NCBI RefSeq assembly: GCF_000599605.1
Contig: NZ_AZHT01000064.1
Span: 1-63,013, forward strand
Origin: Prevotella sp. HJM029
GTDB taxonomy: Bacteria; Bacteroidota; Bacteroidia; Bacteroidales; Bacteroidaceae
Direction of reading: 5' to 3'
DNA length: 63,013 nucleotides
Within the stretch, counting starts at the first letter, position 1. The number at the start of each line of letters is the position of its first letter. Positions 63,010 to 63,013 of the stretch are shown here, piece by piece. The translations under genes and the position numbers were made by a program. Below the pieces are notes generated by a model, which saw nothing but the letters and a program-made list of their open reading frames with translations, searched no databases and was not told the origin of the DNA.

Positions 63010-63013
63010 GTTA

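Overview
The window looks like a chromosomal segment of a Bacteroidales bacterium, probably Prevotella-like. Supporting signs are tandem fimbrillin-type lipoproteins, Bacteroidetes-only families (DUF6261, DUF4199, DUF6452, DUF6048, DUF3810), a Bacteroides-type serine palmitoyltransferase, and promoters of the Bacteroidetes form (TTTG at -33, TAnnTTTG at -7). The genus is inferred; no rRNA is present.

Layout. 1-4614: two fimbrillin-family lipoproteins, the first cut by the window edge. 4640-7090: a DUF6261 gene between an array of 41-bp repeats and a block of dispersed palindromic repeats. 7086-7364 (minus): SRP RNA followed 4 bases later by tRNA-Thr, with one promoter and one terminator. 7391-22879: housekeeping genes (mutS2; DUF4199/glycosyltransferase; DUF6452/DUF6048/apbE; Crp-type regulator; M3 peptidase; dCMP deaminase; S41 protease; 5-formyl-THF cyclo-ligase; DUF721/recF; TPR protein; ribH).

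23004-57370 (minus): a 34-kb surface-polysaccharide operon of about 33 genes, read from a well-formed promoter at 57612-57643 with a leader of about 235 nt. It holds an initiating sugar transferase, an EpsG-type polymerase, a Wzx flippase, about eleven glycosyltransferases and six different acyl-transfer enzymes. Its first half (45.7-56.3 kb) is the most unusual part. A VioA-like aminotransferase and VioB-like acyltransferase are followed by two acyl carrier proteins, a FabH-like ketosynthase, two SDR reductases, a split transketolase, an acyl-activating ligase and a LuxE-LuxC (RfbN-like) fusion. I read this as a pathway that builds a special acyl group and puts it on a 4-amino-4,6-dideoxyhexose. 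The next gene is a WecF-like (GT56) transferase, the family that transfers such sugars. It is split by a -1 frameshift at an in-frame A_AAA_AAA heptamer. The first gene of the operon, a membrane acyltransferase, carries a G9 tract. Both tracts could switch the glycan structure.

57731-61796: tRNA-Pro, serine palmitoyltransferase (sphingolipid synthesis), and a divergent lipid kinase with a DUF3810 membrane protein. 61791-63013: almost wholly made of three consecutive repeat arrays with 42-, 41- and 42-bp periods. Together with arrays at 4.7, 19.4 and 34.6 kb, the window has six non-coding arrays of unrelated sequence that share a period of about 41-42 bp. No IS element, prophage or CRISPR was found.
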